DNA of 64,000 bases from Erodium maritimum (lineage: Eukaryota; Streptophyta; Magnoliopsida; Geraniales; Geraniaceae), in the NCBI GenBank assembly GCA_963921825.1, contig OY997593.1:43911111-43975110 (forward strand). Direction: 5' to 3'. The notes beneath the pieces are model-generated. The model was given only the letters and a program-made list of their open reading frames with translations, ran no database searches and had not been told where the DNA came from. The stretch's first letter is position 1. The number at the start of each line of letters is the position of its first letter. This document shows positions 1 through 11,102 of the stretch, in pieces. A program made the translations under genes and the position numbers.

Positions 1-80
1 AAGTCTCGCTAGGAGAAGATGTACTTGAGGCTCTTGTGATCCGAGAACACCTGAAACCTCTTGCCATACAAGTAATGTCG

Positions 81-335
81 TTAGCTCTTCAGTACGAAGA
101 CGACCGCTGCCAGCTCTAAGTCATGGGTAGGGTAGTTGCGCTCATGTTTCTTCAACTGCCTAGAGCCATAAGAAACTACCTTCCCTGACTGCATCAAAAC
201 ACAATCCAGTCCCTCACCGGACGCATCACAATACACATCATATCCGATCCCGCGCTCTGGCACTATCAACACGGGTGCGGTAGTCAGACGAGTCTTCAGC
301 TCGGTAAAGGAGTGCTCACACTCATCAGTCCACAC
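81..335 (-). mobile_element. RNase H part of the outer gypsy element
   Basis: The minus-strand translation contains [18 protein letters not shown] and ends in a [14 protein letters not shown]-type block, both hallmarks of the RNase H domain that follows reverse transcriptase in Ty3/gypsy pol. The domain removes the RNA strand during reverse transcription. It lies downstream (on the minus strand) of the RT remnant and runs toward the left window edge. Fossil. Confidence 0.85.
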
Positions 336-639
336 AAACTCGGCTCCCTTGCGCGTCAGGGAAGTAATCGGCGCGGCCAGACATGAGAAATCCTAGACGA
401 ACCGTCGGTAGTATCCTGTCAAGCCTAGGAAACTGCGGATCTCAAAGACACTTGTGGGCCGTGCCCACTTCGAAACCGCGTCGATCTTCGCCGGATCGAC
501 CAGTATACCCTCTCGAGACACGACATGTCCGAGGAATTTCACCTCGGCGAGCTAAAACTCGCACTTCTCCAAGTTGTCGTACAACTGATGGGTGCGTAAC
601 TAGGTCAGAACTGTCCTCAGATGCTCCACGTGCGCCTCC

Positions 640-1352
640 TCACTCGGCGAGTAGATCAGGATGTCATCTACGAATACCACCTGTAACTGGTCTAAGTATG
701 GTCAGAAGATACAGTTCCTCAGATCCATGAACGTTGTAGGTGCGTTCGTCAGTCCGAACGGCATCACCAGGAACTCGCAGTGTCCATACCGAGTCCGAAA
801 TACGGTCTTCGCCACACCCTCCTCCCGAACTCTCAACTGATAGTATCCGGATCGCAGATCGATCTTCGAGAAACACTTCGCCCCTCTCAAATGATCGAAC
901 AAGTCATCGATCCTCGGTATCGGGTAGCGGTTCTTCACCGTGACCCGGTTCAACTTCCGGTAGTCGATACACATCCTCAGCGCTCCACCCTTCTTCTTCA
1001 CGAAGAGTGCGGGCGCTCCCCACGGTGAAGTGCTCGGGTGGATGAACCCCTTCTCCCATAGCTCCTCGAGTTGGCGATTCAACTCGACCAATTCGGCTGG
1101 TGCAAACGTGTACAGAGCCATCGATATCGGCGCCGTCCCTGACATCAGGTCAATCCTGAACTCAACCTCGCGCACCGGCGACAATCCTGACAACTCCTCT
1201 GTAAAGACCTCCGAGAACTCACACACTACTCGCGGAAGCTCTCTGCTCTGCACGGTCGCCACCTCCTCTCCCGCCGTCAATGCTGAAAGGAGAACTCTGC
1301 TCCTACTGCCCAGTACACAAGTGACGATCGTGTCGCCCGATACCACTGTCAC
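640..1352 (-). mobile_element. Reverse transcriptase part of the outer gypsy element
   Basis: The minus-strand translation has the classic gypsy RT blocks: [57 protein letters not shown] and [13 protein letters not shown]. An FVDD catalytic box is readable near 645-690. The enzyme copies element RNA into DNA. The protease remnant precedes it and the RNase H remnant follows, the normal gypsy order. Fossil, broken. Confidence 0.9.
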
Positions 1353-1394
1353 CTGTCGTATATAGTAGTCGATAGACGCTCGGTACCTCGCAAG

Positions 1395-1932
1395 TCAGTC
1401 TATCCCCAAGATCACATTGAACGCCGTCATGTTCAACACAACCAGATCACCAAGAAAAGAGCAATCAGCTACTCTAATCTCACACGCACGACATACACTA
1501 CTCGGGACCACATCCCCCGTAACCGGGGTGTCAAGACATAAGGGTCGACTTAAAGGCTCTACCCTTAACCCCAACATATCAGCGAAGGTAGAAGAAATGA
1601 AGGAATGTGATGCCCAGTATCAAATAGGAAAGACGCCCAAGAATTATATAAGAAGCATGTACCCTGGGTGGTCTCATGACCGGAGTGACGTCCCCCAGCT
1701 CAAGAGTCAGCGACCGCATATACTCTACCCTGCGGTGCTTGAGGTCCTCCCCTCGAGGGTGGTGGAAGGGCCATCTGTTGTGGAGCTCTCTACTGTTGTC
1801 TCAGTACTGGCGCGCTCGCTACCTGCCATAGAGCTCTCGGCGCCTGAGCCTGACGCTGACGGAACTGAGGCGACTGACCGGTCTGCGACTGCTGCGGTCG
1901 CGGGGCCGACATCCCTCCAAACCGATCGGGGC
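1395..1932 (-). mobile_element. Gag end and protease part of the outer gypsy element
   Basis: The minus-strand translation near 1395-1577 reads LGLRVEPLSRPLCLDTPVTGD and ends VLNMTAFNVILGIDWL-like, the retropepsin region of plant chromoviruses. The stretch 1780-1932 is Gln/Pro/Ala-rich gag sequence, cut at 1932 by insertion of the Athila element; gag resumes at 13891. Fossil. Confidence 0.7.
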
Positions 1933-3489
1933 TGATGTGGACGCAAAAATGCATCGTTTTTGATGTTTTTAAGCCCACATCTTAAGCTTTTCGGTCCCGG
2001 GAATAGGTTGTTTAATGCATTTCTTCTTACTTTCGTGCAGTGAGCCCTGAGTCTAGAGTTTCCAGGTATTTGGAGCGAAACGAGGGTATTTATCAGAACC
2101 AATAAGCCGAGCAGCTGCAGGATAGAAGATCGAGCCAAGAACGGGCAGCTAACTTCGGATCCTCAGATCCATACGGTCCGTGTGGGAGACCGGGCCGGAA
2201 CAAGGCCCGTTCCGTATGGGAATCCGGGCCGGAACAACGCCCATTCCGTGCAACCTACCGGGCCGGAATGCCACACGGTCCGTGCGGGTTACCGGGCGCC
2301 TGAAGAGTAAAAAGAGTCGTGCTCTCTGTTTTGATACGGAACCTGACCCGGTCCGTATTTCATAGAGGGCCGGTATGTGATACGTTCCGTATCACTTAGA
2401 GGGCCGGCACATGACCCGGTCCGTGCCACTTAGAGGGCCGGAATGTGGCATGTTCCATGCCACGCTCCGTGCCACGCGTGTTCAGACCTGCGTTTTTCAG
2501 TGCCCTATTTATGCTGATTGAAGACTTATTTTGCAAGGGTTACGAATTTTGGGAGCAAAAAGGAGAACTTTGGAGCTAGGGCTTGGAACTTGAAGGAAGA
2601 AGAGTGCATCTTAGAGCTAGGACTGAACGCTGTTGTGATTTTACATTTCGTACTTGGGTATTGTGTATCAAACTCAATTACACTATGTTTATCTGTATGT
2701 CTTCTTCTTCGTTTTGTTTGTTCTTCTTCTTCATCATGAGCTAAGCTTCCATTGATCTAGGGTTAGGGGAAACAATATGAGTAATTGATTCAATGGGTTT
2801 GTAGTTACATTGTGCAATTTGTGTTTAAGATAATGTTTACATAATTTGGAATTAATGCTTCATCAAATTAATCACTTGATAGTTGATTAGGTTTTGGCAC
2901 TCAATAATCGAAAGCTGAGAGTGACTAAAAGGACTAAGGATTATGTAACTCGGGTTTAAACGTAGTCTCTAATAAAGTTAGGTTAACACGAGTGTAACAG
3001 CTATAGGCGTGTAAACCGAAAGTTAGAGGAGTTCATGAATCGTAATGTTGTATGTCTCACTACACCCAGATTAGAAATAACTAGGTGGTCAGATTATACT
3101 AGGGACCTAATTCGATCGAAAGATGTTTAGGACCAGCTGAGAGAACTTCCGTTACCTTAGACTTACCTTATTTGCACGTGTAAACACAAACCTCTGCGAG
3201 TCAATAGTCATATTGTGACCCTGTTAAAGCCCTAGATCACCTTTTCCCCTGAATTTCACAAACACTTGAACTTTGCTCTTAGTTTATTTCAATTTGCTTT
3301 ACAACTTGTTATTTACAATTTTCAAAACAAAAAAAACAACCATTCTCAGAAACAGATTAATAACAGATTATAAATCGAGTGACTGTGTTACTGCTCCCTC
3401 GGGTACGATAACCGGACTTGAACCGAAATACTACTTGACGACCGGTGCGCTTGTCGCGCCCTTTTTGTGAGTTAATTCTCAGGGCGTCA
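1933..3489 (+). repeat. 5' LTR of Athila-type element
   Basis: 1557 bp repeat, TG...CA ended, matched almost throughout by 12346-13890. It contains several repeats of a GGGCCGG(A/C)A(C/T)-type phrase around 2180-2460, giving a GC-rich block unlike the AT-rich rest. Confidence 0.93.
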
Positions 3490-3495
3490 AGTTAA

Positions 3496-3513
3496 TGGCG
3501 CCGTTGTCGGGGA
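3496..3513 (+). other. Primer binding site, tRNA-Asp type (Athila element)
   Basis: TGGCGCCGTTGTCGGGGA begins six bases after the 5' LTR. It matches the complement of the plant tRNA-Asp 3' end apart from one position, as is usual in Athila elements. Confidence 0.85.
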
Positions 3514-3519
3514 TAATAA

Positions 3520-4371
3520 TGAATATATTCTTGTGGCTGTGGATTATGTATCCAAATGGGCAGAAGCAGTGGCCCTGCCCACAAATGACCATAAACCGAT
3601 ATTAGTCTTTTTCAAGAAAATATTTTTTTTCCCGGTTTGGTGTACCTAGGGCAATAATTAATGATAGTGGAAAACCCTTTTGCAACAAATAATTTTGGAA
3701 CCTTTTAGCTAGCTATGGAGTCCACCATCGACTTGCCACACCATATCATCCCCAAACTAGTGGTCAGGTAGAAGTGACCAATAGGGAACTAAAGAGTATC
3801 TTGGAAAAGACCGTCAATGCATCTAGGAAGGATTGGTCTACCAAGCTTGATGATGCTCTCTGGGCTTACAAAATTGCATTTAAAACCCCTATTGGTTGTT
3901 CACCTTATAGGCTTGTGTATGGGAAATCCTGTCATTTACCTGTTGAATTAGAACATAAGGCTTTTTTGGGCAATTAAATTCCTTAACTTTGATCCCCTAG
4001 CTTGTAGTTTAAACAGAGTAGTGCAGATAAATGAATTGGAGGAATTCCGATCTCAAGCCTATCACAATACCGCACTGTACAAGGAGAGAACAAAAGCATG
4101 GCATGACAAGAACATCAATCCCAGAGAATTTAAAGAAGGAGACCGGGTTTTGCTTTATAATTCTAAACTCAAACTCATAGTTGCTAAGCTCGTTTCAAAG
4201 TGGAGTGGGCCTTTTCGGGTGATGAGGGTTCTCTCTAAGGGAGCCGTCGAGATCTCCGATGGTAAAGGGGCCCCATTTTTAGTGAATGGGCATAGAATCA
4301 AGCACTACTACGGTGGTATGATTGGGAATCGGGAAGTATTTTTCGTACAAGAGCCTGAAGTTGAGGTGTAG
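3520..4371 (+). mobile_element. Integrase part of Athila-type element
   Basis: Translation shows the gypsy integrase core: VAVDYVSKWAEAVALP, then [36 protein letters not shown] and [19 protein letters not shown]. The C-terminal domain follows (4021-4371) with FKEGDRVLLYNSKLK and WSGPFRV. The enzyme inserts the DNA copy into the genome. Fossil, with a few breaks. Confidence 0.9.
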
Positions 4372-4393
4372 AGGCGGCCTAAGCTGCCTTTAA

Positions 4394-4442
4394 GTCGAGC
4401 CAACGACTTTAAACAAAGGCGCTTCTCGGGAGGCAACCCGAG
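4394..4442 (+). other. Double stem-loop module, copy 1 (end of pol)
   Basis: Two small hairpins in a row just after the integrase remnant. The first is GTCG-agccaa-CGAC at 4394-4407; the second is CTCGGG-aggcaa-CCCGAG at 4425-4442. An ACTTTAAACAAA spacer lies between. The module recurs after the Athila ORF (6886-6934) with paired base changes that keep the stem. Confidence 0.7.
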
Positions 4443-5516
4443 GTGTGTATATGTATTTATTATGTTTTAAGTTGATCTGATTAAGGATGTTTGTCATTAC
4501 AGGTACCAGGTTTTGGGGTCTGAAGGAGAAAAGAGAAGCAATCGCCATTGTTCTGATCCTCTGCGTAATACGGAAAGGGCCACTCAGAGGGCCTCCTTGT
4601 GACACGGAACGGATGCCGAACCGGGGCGCTATGAAGCACGTCAGGGGCCGAAAAACGGGCCGGAACGAGGCCCTTTACGGGTCAGAGGAAGGGCCGGAGA
4701 GTGACGCGGTACGGTTGATCTACCGGGCCAGATTACAATGCGGGCCAAGCCTCTGAGCGGGCCGGTCTGTCGCACGTCACGGATGACATGTCGTGCTACA
4801 CCAATGGGCCTCCCTTAACCTGATCCCTTTCCTAAACACCTCAGCCACCACTCCTTTTCCCTCACCTTATCTCCTTCGTCCCAAACACCTATCCTTCATC
4901 TCAGCAACTCCTTATACCACAAACACATACATTCATCTATACATCAACCCTCATCCTCAACACCAAAACCCTCCACAGCAACAACAAACCACCCCCTCCA
5001 TCTCCATCAGCACATCCTCGACACCTAAAGGAAATCACCGACACAGTGCAGAAGACCCGTTCCGGCCAGCATTCTTGGCCGTCCCAAGACCTCTACCGGC
5101 ACACGTTCCGGCGTCTACAGCGAAGCTCTGGGTTCTGCATTTAGGCACGGGGAGAGACCCGTCCCACATCGTATTCCGGCACAGTCAGCAACCCGTCCCG
5201 CATCGTATTCCGGCACGGTCAGCAACCCGTCCCGCATCGTATTCCGGCACGGTCAGCAACCTGTTCCGTACCGTACTCCTGCCCGTCCAGAAGCCCGGTC
5301 CGGTTGACAATCCGACCCTCCAGGAGATCTATTCCGTGCCGCATTCCGGCACGCCCTGCGACCCGCTCCGTACTTCATTCCGTGCCAAACCAGTGAAGAG
5401 CTTAAGTGAAAATGTCAGAGACAATCCACTACCAAAGGAAGAAGAGAACTCGAAAGGGTACAACAGGGGAAGGATCCATCTCCTAAGCAAGAAATCAAGA
5501 AGCCCCGCAGCAACCT
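4443..5516 (+). other. Inter-ORF region of Athila-type element
   Basis: No protein I recognise. It holds repeated GGGCCGGA- and CCCGTCCCGCATCGTATTCCGGCA-like phrases (for example two tandem copies near 5160-5260) resembling the GC-rich block inside the LTR. Open frames here look like by-products of that repeat. Confidence 0.6.
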
Positions 5517-6401
5517 GTGGAAAATTGGATTGACACGAGTCCACAGCCACGACGTCCTCGTTCGCCTGACTTGGATATAGGTACCCCTGGCATCCCTTGC
5601 CTCATTTTTAGTGGTAATAATATTCGGAACACACGACTCGAGCTTCTGCAGGGAAGAGAAATAATGACACCCAAGTTTGTCGACTTGGGCTTTGTGCAAA
5701 CAGGACTCCAGTGCAGGGAGGAGTTTATCAACCGGCTGGAGGAAGTAGGTTGGTCAACTCTTTCCACTTGGTATCCTCGTTCCTATAGGAACCTAACACT
5801 GGAGTTCTTGGCGTCATTTAGCGTTCGATGGGCTAATAACGACAGGGTCGTGTGTTTCCGGTTGTGTGGACGAGAGTTCCGACTCTCCCAAAGGGAGTTC
5901 GGGCTAGCTCTTGGTTTCACTCCCTATGAGGGGGACATACCCGACCCACCCACAGTAGGGGAATGCTGGGTAAATGTTTCAAAGCCTGGGGATGGCTTTA
6001 GCAACAGTCCGAATGCTACTCGGTTGAAATCCCCGGTGCTAAGATATTTCCATAGGGTTCTACCGTACACCATTTTTGGTAGGGGAGACAATGCTCATAC
6101 CCTTACACATAGGGAAATCAAGATTGTGTACTGCTTTAAGGTGGACAGAAGAGCTCCCTTTGAATTTTCTATCCTGGAGTATTTGGAGGAACAGGCCAAG
6201 AAGAAAAATGGAAAAATTGGGTGTGCTGCAATAGCTACCCAATTGGCACAATCTCTCGGAATGTGGGATGATCTACAAGAGGAAGCCATGCCTCTCCCCA
6301 CTCAGGGGGATTACATAGACAGAGTCATCTTCAGCAAGAAGGAGTTATATGAGGGTGTTGGGGGTAATCCGACACTAGAGGAGCGAGTGATGGCTCTGTA
6401 G
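5517..6401 (+). mobile_element. Athila-type ORF (3' ORF of the element)
   Basis: About 294 codons open. Features recalled from the ATHILA ORF family: a C-terminal helical segment, a WSTLSTWYPRSYRNLTLEFLA block, a VVCFRLCGREFRLSQREFGLAL block and a TLTHREIKIVYCF segment. In this lineage a 3' ORF sits between integrase and the right LTR and is sometimes called env-like; its function is not established. The continuation to about 6620 is coiled-coil-like. Fossil of a non-autonomous copy. Confidence 0.75.
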
Positions 6402-6885
6402 GAGGAGATGACTGAGCTCCGGGCTGAGGTAGCTGACTTGAGACAAGGCCAGGACAGGCATGACACTATTCTCCAGAGTCAGTCCACTGATATTCGGCAC
6501 GTCCGAGAGCAAGTGGATCTCTGGAATGATGTGCCAGGCCACATTGATTGGATTAGGCAGCGGATGGAGGCACCTTGGTACCAGTCCCGACCTGGTGGTT
6601 CCTCGGGGAACCAGTGAGACTCGCCCCACAGGCGGGTCACTTTATGTCCTTTGTATATAGGTGTTGAGTTTCTCCATTATTATTTTGATATGCCTGCTGT
6701 GTATCTCACTGATTTTTTTTTTTGTTGTCAGCAGTGCTCGGGCGTCATGGTTATGGAGGAGCTCTATCTATTTATTTTTCATGATTTTTATGTGTTTTCT
6801 GTTTTTGAGTCTGTGTCTAGCAGGTGCTCTGTCGATCAGTGGCTTCTGGAGCAATGCTTGGGTGGCTTCTGTGGCCACCCTTTTT

Positions 6886-6934
6886 GTCGAGCTAACGACG
6901 TTAAACAAATACACTGGTTGGGAGGCAACCCGAC
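6886..6934 (+). other. Double stem-loop module, copy 2 (after Athila ORF)
   Basis: GTCG-agctaa-CGAC at 6886-6899 and GTTGGG-aggcaa-CCCGAC at 6917-6934, with GTTAAACAAA between. It is the counterpart of 4394-4442, with a swapped pair (C-G to G-C) in the second stem. Confidence 0.7.
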
Positions 6935-7615
6935 ACATGGCGTGGGGAGCGAGATGAGAGCAGCGGAGCAGATTTTGGTGCCAAACCTCCTGGAGGTTTT
7001 CTCAAGAAAAGAGCTCTCCACCCATCCATGCACGAGGACATCCACCATCAGTGCAGTTCACGTAGCGATTCTTCGAGGGGTAGTATCTCTTTCCCTCCTA
7101 TTTTATATTATCTATCGCTATTATCTTCTCGTATGCTATTTGGGGGCCATGAGTGCCTGACGTGTCGTGCTGATAGAAGAAGCATATAGGTTGTGTGAAC
7201 TGTTTATACCTTCTGATCATAAGTGTGGGGTGTTTATTCGTCATTTATCCATCATGTGCATGTGTAGATATGTGTTTAGAGTCGCACTGGGGACAATGCT
7301 GAGTTTCAAGTGTGGGGTGAGGTATGCCTTGCATTGCAATGTGTTTTATTTTGTGTGCTCATGCATCATTTCGTGTCATGAAAAAACTTTGAAAAATCCA
7401 AAAAAATTAAAAAATTCAAAAGAATCAAAAAAATATTTTCTGGTGATATGTGAGTATAATGTAGATGTTCTTAAGATTTCCATGATTCCTCGTAAATGCC
7501 AATTTCTTTGCATAAGTTAAATATGTATATGGGCATAAATGAATCGAATGAGTATGAGAGCACATGCATTATGATTAGCTCGTTCACTCGTGTTTCAAGT
7601 GTTTGCTAGAACTAG
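6935..7615 (+). other. 3' untranslated region of Athila element, left of nested LTR
   Basis: No gene recognised. Contains an A-rich stretch (7380-7435) typical of the 3' non-coding zone of Athila elements. It is interrupted at 7615 by the solo LTR and continues at 11103. Confidence 0.7.
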
Positions 7616-8865
7616 TGTAATAACCACTCCCGGTCAACGCAGTCAAACCTGCGAAAAACAGGAAAAATTTAAATTTTTAAGACTGACAATTAAGTGAACC
7701 TAAAATGACCCCGAGTGTCATACCGGACTTAAGTTGACCCCGTTATGGACCAAAATGAGTTCCAGGGGACTCAGGGCAACTTTCTGATCAATTTAGGAAA
7801 TGTTGACTTTTTGCTGGAAAAATCAACCGAGCGACGTTTTGGTCCATTCGAGGACCGTTTGGGATCCAAAAAGCTTAGCCGTCGTCGCAGCGGTCTTAGT
7901 TGAGCCGTTTCCTTGTAGCCCTCCAAGTTTCGTAATTTCTTGGGAAAAGTGCTCGTTCGGGGCCCGAAACGTCCGTTTTTCGCAAAACTGATTGGAAAAT
8001 ATCAACTAGATATTTTCCAAAAGGTGTGGGACCCACCTTGACACTTGTCATCTATATGGTGGTGTTAGTTATGGGGGGAAAATGGGTGGTTGTTAGAGGT
8101 GGCCGGCCATGTATTAGAAAAAGGAAGAAAAGGTGAGTTTTGAGTTAGTTGTTTTATTTAGAAAATAGAAGAGAGAAGTTAGAGAGAGAAGGAGAAGAGA
8201 GAAAGGGAGAAGAAGAAGGTTGCTAGGGTTTTGGAGCTACTATTCATGTCATCTCCACCACTCGATCATCTCAAAAGTTAGAGATTCAAGCTCACCTCAT
8301 CCTCCTCTACGGTAATACCCAAACCGATTCTCGTTTTGTTTATTTTGGAAAGCTAGGGTTTTGTTAAAACGAATGACTTAGGGTTCTGTGGAGGTTGGGG
8401 AGGTGTTGGAGACGTTTTAGAGGTGTTTGGGGGGTTTAATTGCACGTTTTCCGGTGACCGGAGGCTCGGGAGGAGCTCTGGCCACCGTGGGTGGTGGCCG
8501 GCCGGCCATGAGGTGGCTGGCCGGAGCTGGCAGCAGCCACCACATGGTGGCCGAGCCCCCCACCTTAACCCTAGGGCACGGCCAAGATGGTTGGGTGGGG
8601 CCCACGTGCTCGGTTGCTCGGGTTTTAATGTTCGGGTGGTTTAAAACGTTCCCCAGACCATTTATCCTTAATCGAATCAAAATTTGGAATTAAATTGGAG
8701 AAGTTGTAATTAACGGTTTTTGGAAACTTTAAACGTTAATTAATTGACTTAGAAGTCGGAATTCGATTTCGTCAAGTGCGTTGGGTTCCTTGAATTATTA
8801 TAAGACCGTAGAAACGAAAACGGGGGCTTTCGGAGCCCCGAAAGGCAATTAACAAAACCCGGGCA

Positions 8866-8955
8866 GATTCGCCATGTCGGGCGAATCGGGCCTTTACGGG
8901 TCCTTTATCGACAATGTCGAGTAATTGGGAAGTTTGGGAGTGATCGACATTGTCG
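8866..8955 (+). other. Paired inverted repeats inside long gypsy LTR
   Basis: GATTCGCC (8866-8873) pairs with GGCGAATC (8880-8887). CGACAATGTCGA (8909-8920) pairs with TCGACATTGTCG (8944-8955). The same pair is conserved in both LTRs of the element at 53936-63301. Confidence 0.6.
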
Positions 8956-9459
8956 GGGTTAAGTTTGGGCATCGAGTTTAATGGTTTTCGGTTTATTCCT
9001 GCGAGTTGTTTAGTGACTTTATATTGTGTTCCTTTAGATCTGCCACGGACCGAGGCAAGGGAAAGCTGGGTGAGTGACTGAGATCATCACCGGAGCTCGT
9101 GGTTTGGCTTTTGGGAGAACACGCACGAGGTAGGGAAAAGTAGCCGGATCTCGGCCCTGATTGGGGAAAGTTAACAGTAGAATTGCATGTGACACCGGGG
9201 TGTCGTGGGTTGAATAGGTTTATTTAAATACTAGAAAAGCATGATACGGGGTTGTAGCGTTTATTAGAAAAGCATGTTACGGGAACTTAGTAATTATGAG
9301 AAAAACATGTGACACTTAGTAGTGTCGTAGGATCAGAGAACTTAGCGATAATTGATTTACTGGAGGCATATGACCATGCCCGGAGGTTGTTTGTGAACTT
9401 ATCGATATTAGGAGTACTGGAGGCATATGACCATGCCCGGAGGTTGATTGAGAAACTGT

Positions 9460-10080
9460 GTTATTAGGACTGTTGGAGGCTTGGGTTAAGCCGGAGGTTG
9501 ATTGTTTATTTGGTGTCTTGGGTGGCCTTGAGAGCCCGTGTTTTATTATTGAGTTTTGGGTGGCCTTGAGAGCCCGTATTATTATTGTTGAGTCTTGGGT
9601 GGCCATGAGATCCCGTGTTGTTATTCCTGTTTGGGTGGCCATGAGAGCCCGTACTTTACTGTTGGTGTTTTAGCTGGCTTACGAGTTAGAGTCTCGGTAA
9701 GTTGCGAGCGTGTTTTATTGTTGAGTTTTGGGTGGCCATGAGTGCCCGTGGGGTTGTTGAACCCGTATCTTTACCTTTGGTGTTTTGGGTGGCCCTGAGA
9801 GCCCGTGTACTAAGGTTGGTGTCTTTGGCTGGCCTACCGAGTTAGAGTCTCGGGGGGTTGCAAGCTTTCTTTAGCTGGCTTACGAGTTAGAGTCTCGGTA
9901 AGTTTCAAGCGTGTTTTATGGTAGGTGTCTTGGGAGGCCGTGAGTGCCTGTGGGGCTGTTGAGTCCGTGTCTTACTGTCGGTGTGTCTTGGGAGGCCGTG
10001 AGTGCCTGTGGGGCTGTTGAGTCCGAGTTTTACGGTTAGTGTCTTGGTGGCCATGAGTGCCTGTGAGTGTTGAACCTGTG
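9460..10080 (+). repeat. Tandem array in solo LTR (GGTGGCCATGAGAGCCCGT-type units)
   Basis: Degenerate tandem units of variable length built on 'cttgggtggccatgagagcc' with spacers such as 'gggctgttgagtccgtg'. The homologous array appears in the LTRs at 54640-55330 and 60755-61500 as more regular units of about 60 bp. Confidence 0.8.
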
Positions 10081-10267
10081 TTGTTACTGGTTGTTGATTT
10101 TTCTTGTGATTGTGTTTGTGATTGTGATTGTGGTTACCGGAGGTTGGGGGCCCGCTTCCTGAAACAGGGGTCCACGAGCACACGCGTCTGCATGTTCAGA
10201 CGGGGTAGGGGGCCCGCCCGCCAATAAAGGGGTCCTGGCCGCGCGTGTGTGGTTTGAGTTTGTGAGC

Positions 10268-10490
10268 ATACTTTGGCTGGCTTACGGGTTAGAGTCCCGG
10301 TAAGTTGCACGCATTCTTTGGCTGGCTTACGGGTTAGAGTCCCGGTAAGTTGCACGCATTCTTTGGCTGGCTTACGGGTTAGAGTCCCGGTAAGTGCAAG
10401 CATTTTCCGGCTGGCTTACGGGTTAGAGTCCCGGTAAGTTGCAGCATTATTGGGTTGGCCTGACCGGGTTAGAGTCCCGGGAGGGCGTTC
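10268..10490 (+). repeat. 45-bp tandem array in solo LTR
   Basis: About four units based on 'ctggcttacgggttagagtc' followed by 'ccggtaagttgcacgcatt', with isolated relatives at about 9666 and 9870. Part of the same LTR; not coding. Confidence 0.8.
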
Positions 10491-11102
10491 TTGGCAGCTG
10501 GTTTGTGATCCTTTGTGATCTTGTTTGGTGTGCGATCATTCGTGATCTTGTTGGTGCGTGATCCATTGTGATGCTGTTTGGTGTTGCGTAACTTTCTTTT
10601 GAGTCCTTGGAAGAGGTCGTCAATGGTTGTGTCGGGTCTCCTTTACGTGTCAAAGTGTTGAGTTGGTCAAAGAAGGTAACTGTGGGTGTATTGTTCAGTC
10701 AGAGTACTTGGGTTGGGGATGGTGTTCCCCGGTGTTGAGTCGCTGTTGGTGTTACCTGCTTTGTCTGCTAATTATGCCGTAGTCAGTCTGTTATCCGTGG
10801 TGGTGAGCGAACGCTCACCCCTAGCTGCTTTTCCTACAGGTACTGTTCGTGGGACGGACTAGGTGAGCTCTCGAAGCTTGTGGAGCCAGGAGCGGAGTCC
10901 AGGTCTTGTCTTTTGAGTCTAGTGACGGATACCTTGTACTTTTGTCCACTTGTTGGGACGTGTTTTAAACTGTAATTATTATTTTGTTGAACTAAACTTG
11001 TATTTTAAAGTGATTCAATGAAAACAGGTTTCAAGTGTTTGTATGTTTTTAAAATGTTCGCGTCCCGAGTTCGGTTTACTGAAATTGGGGCGTGACAACT
11101 AG

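Larger units (their letters stand above)
7616..11097 (+). mobile_element. Solo LTR of a long-LTR gypsy element, nested in Athila
   Basis: A single 3482 bp LTR starting TGTAATAACCACTCCCGG and ending GGGGCGTGACA. A perfect 5-bp duplication actag sits at 7611-7615 and 11098-11102. It is the same family, in the opposite orientation, as the LTRs of the gypsy element at 53936-63301. No internal region is present, so it arose by recombination between the two LTRs of one insertion. Open frames inside are not genes; the tandem arrays at 9460-10490 account for several. Confidence 0.95.
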
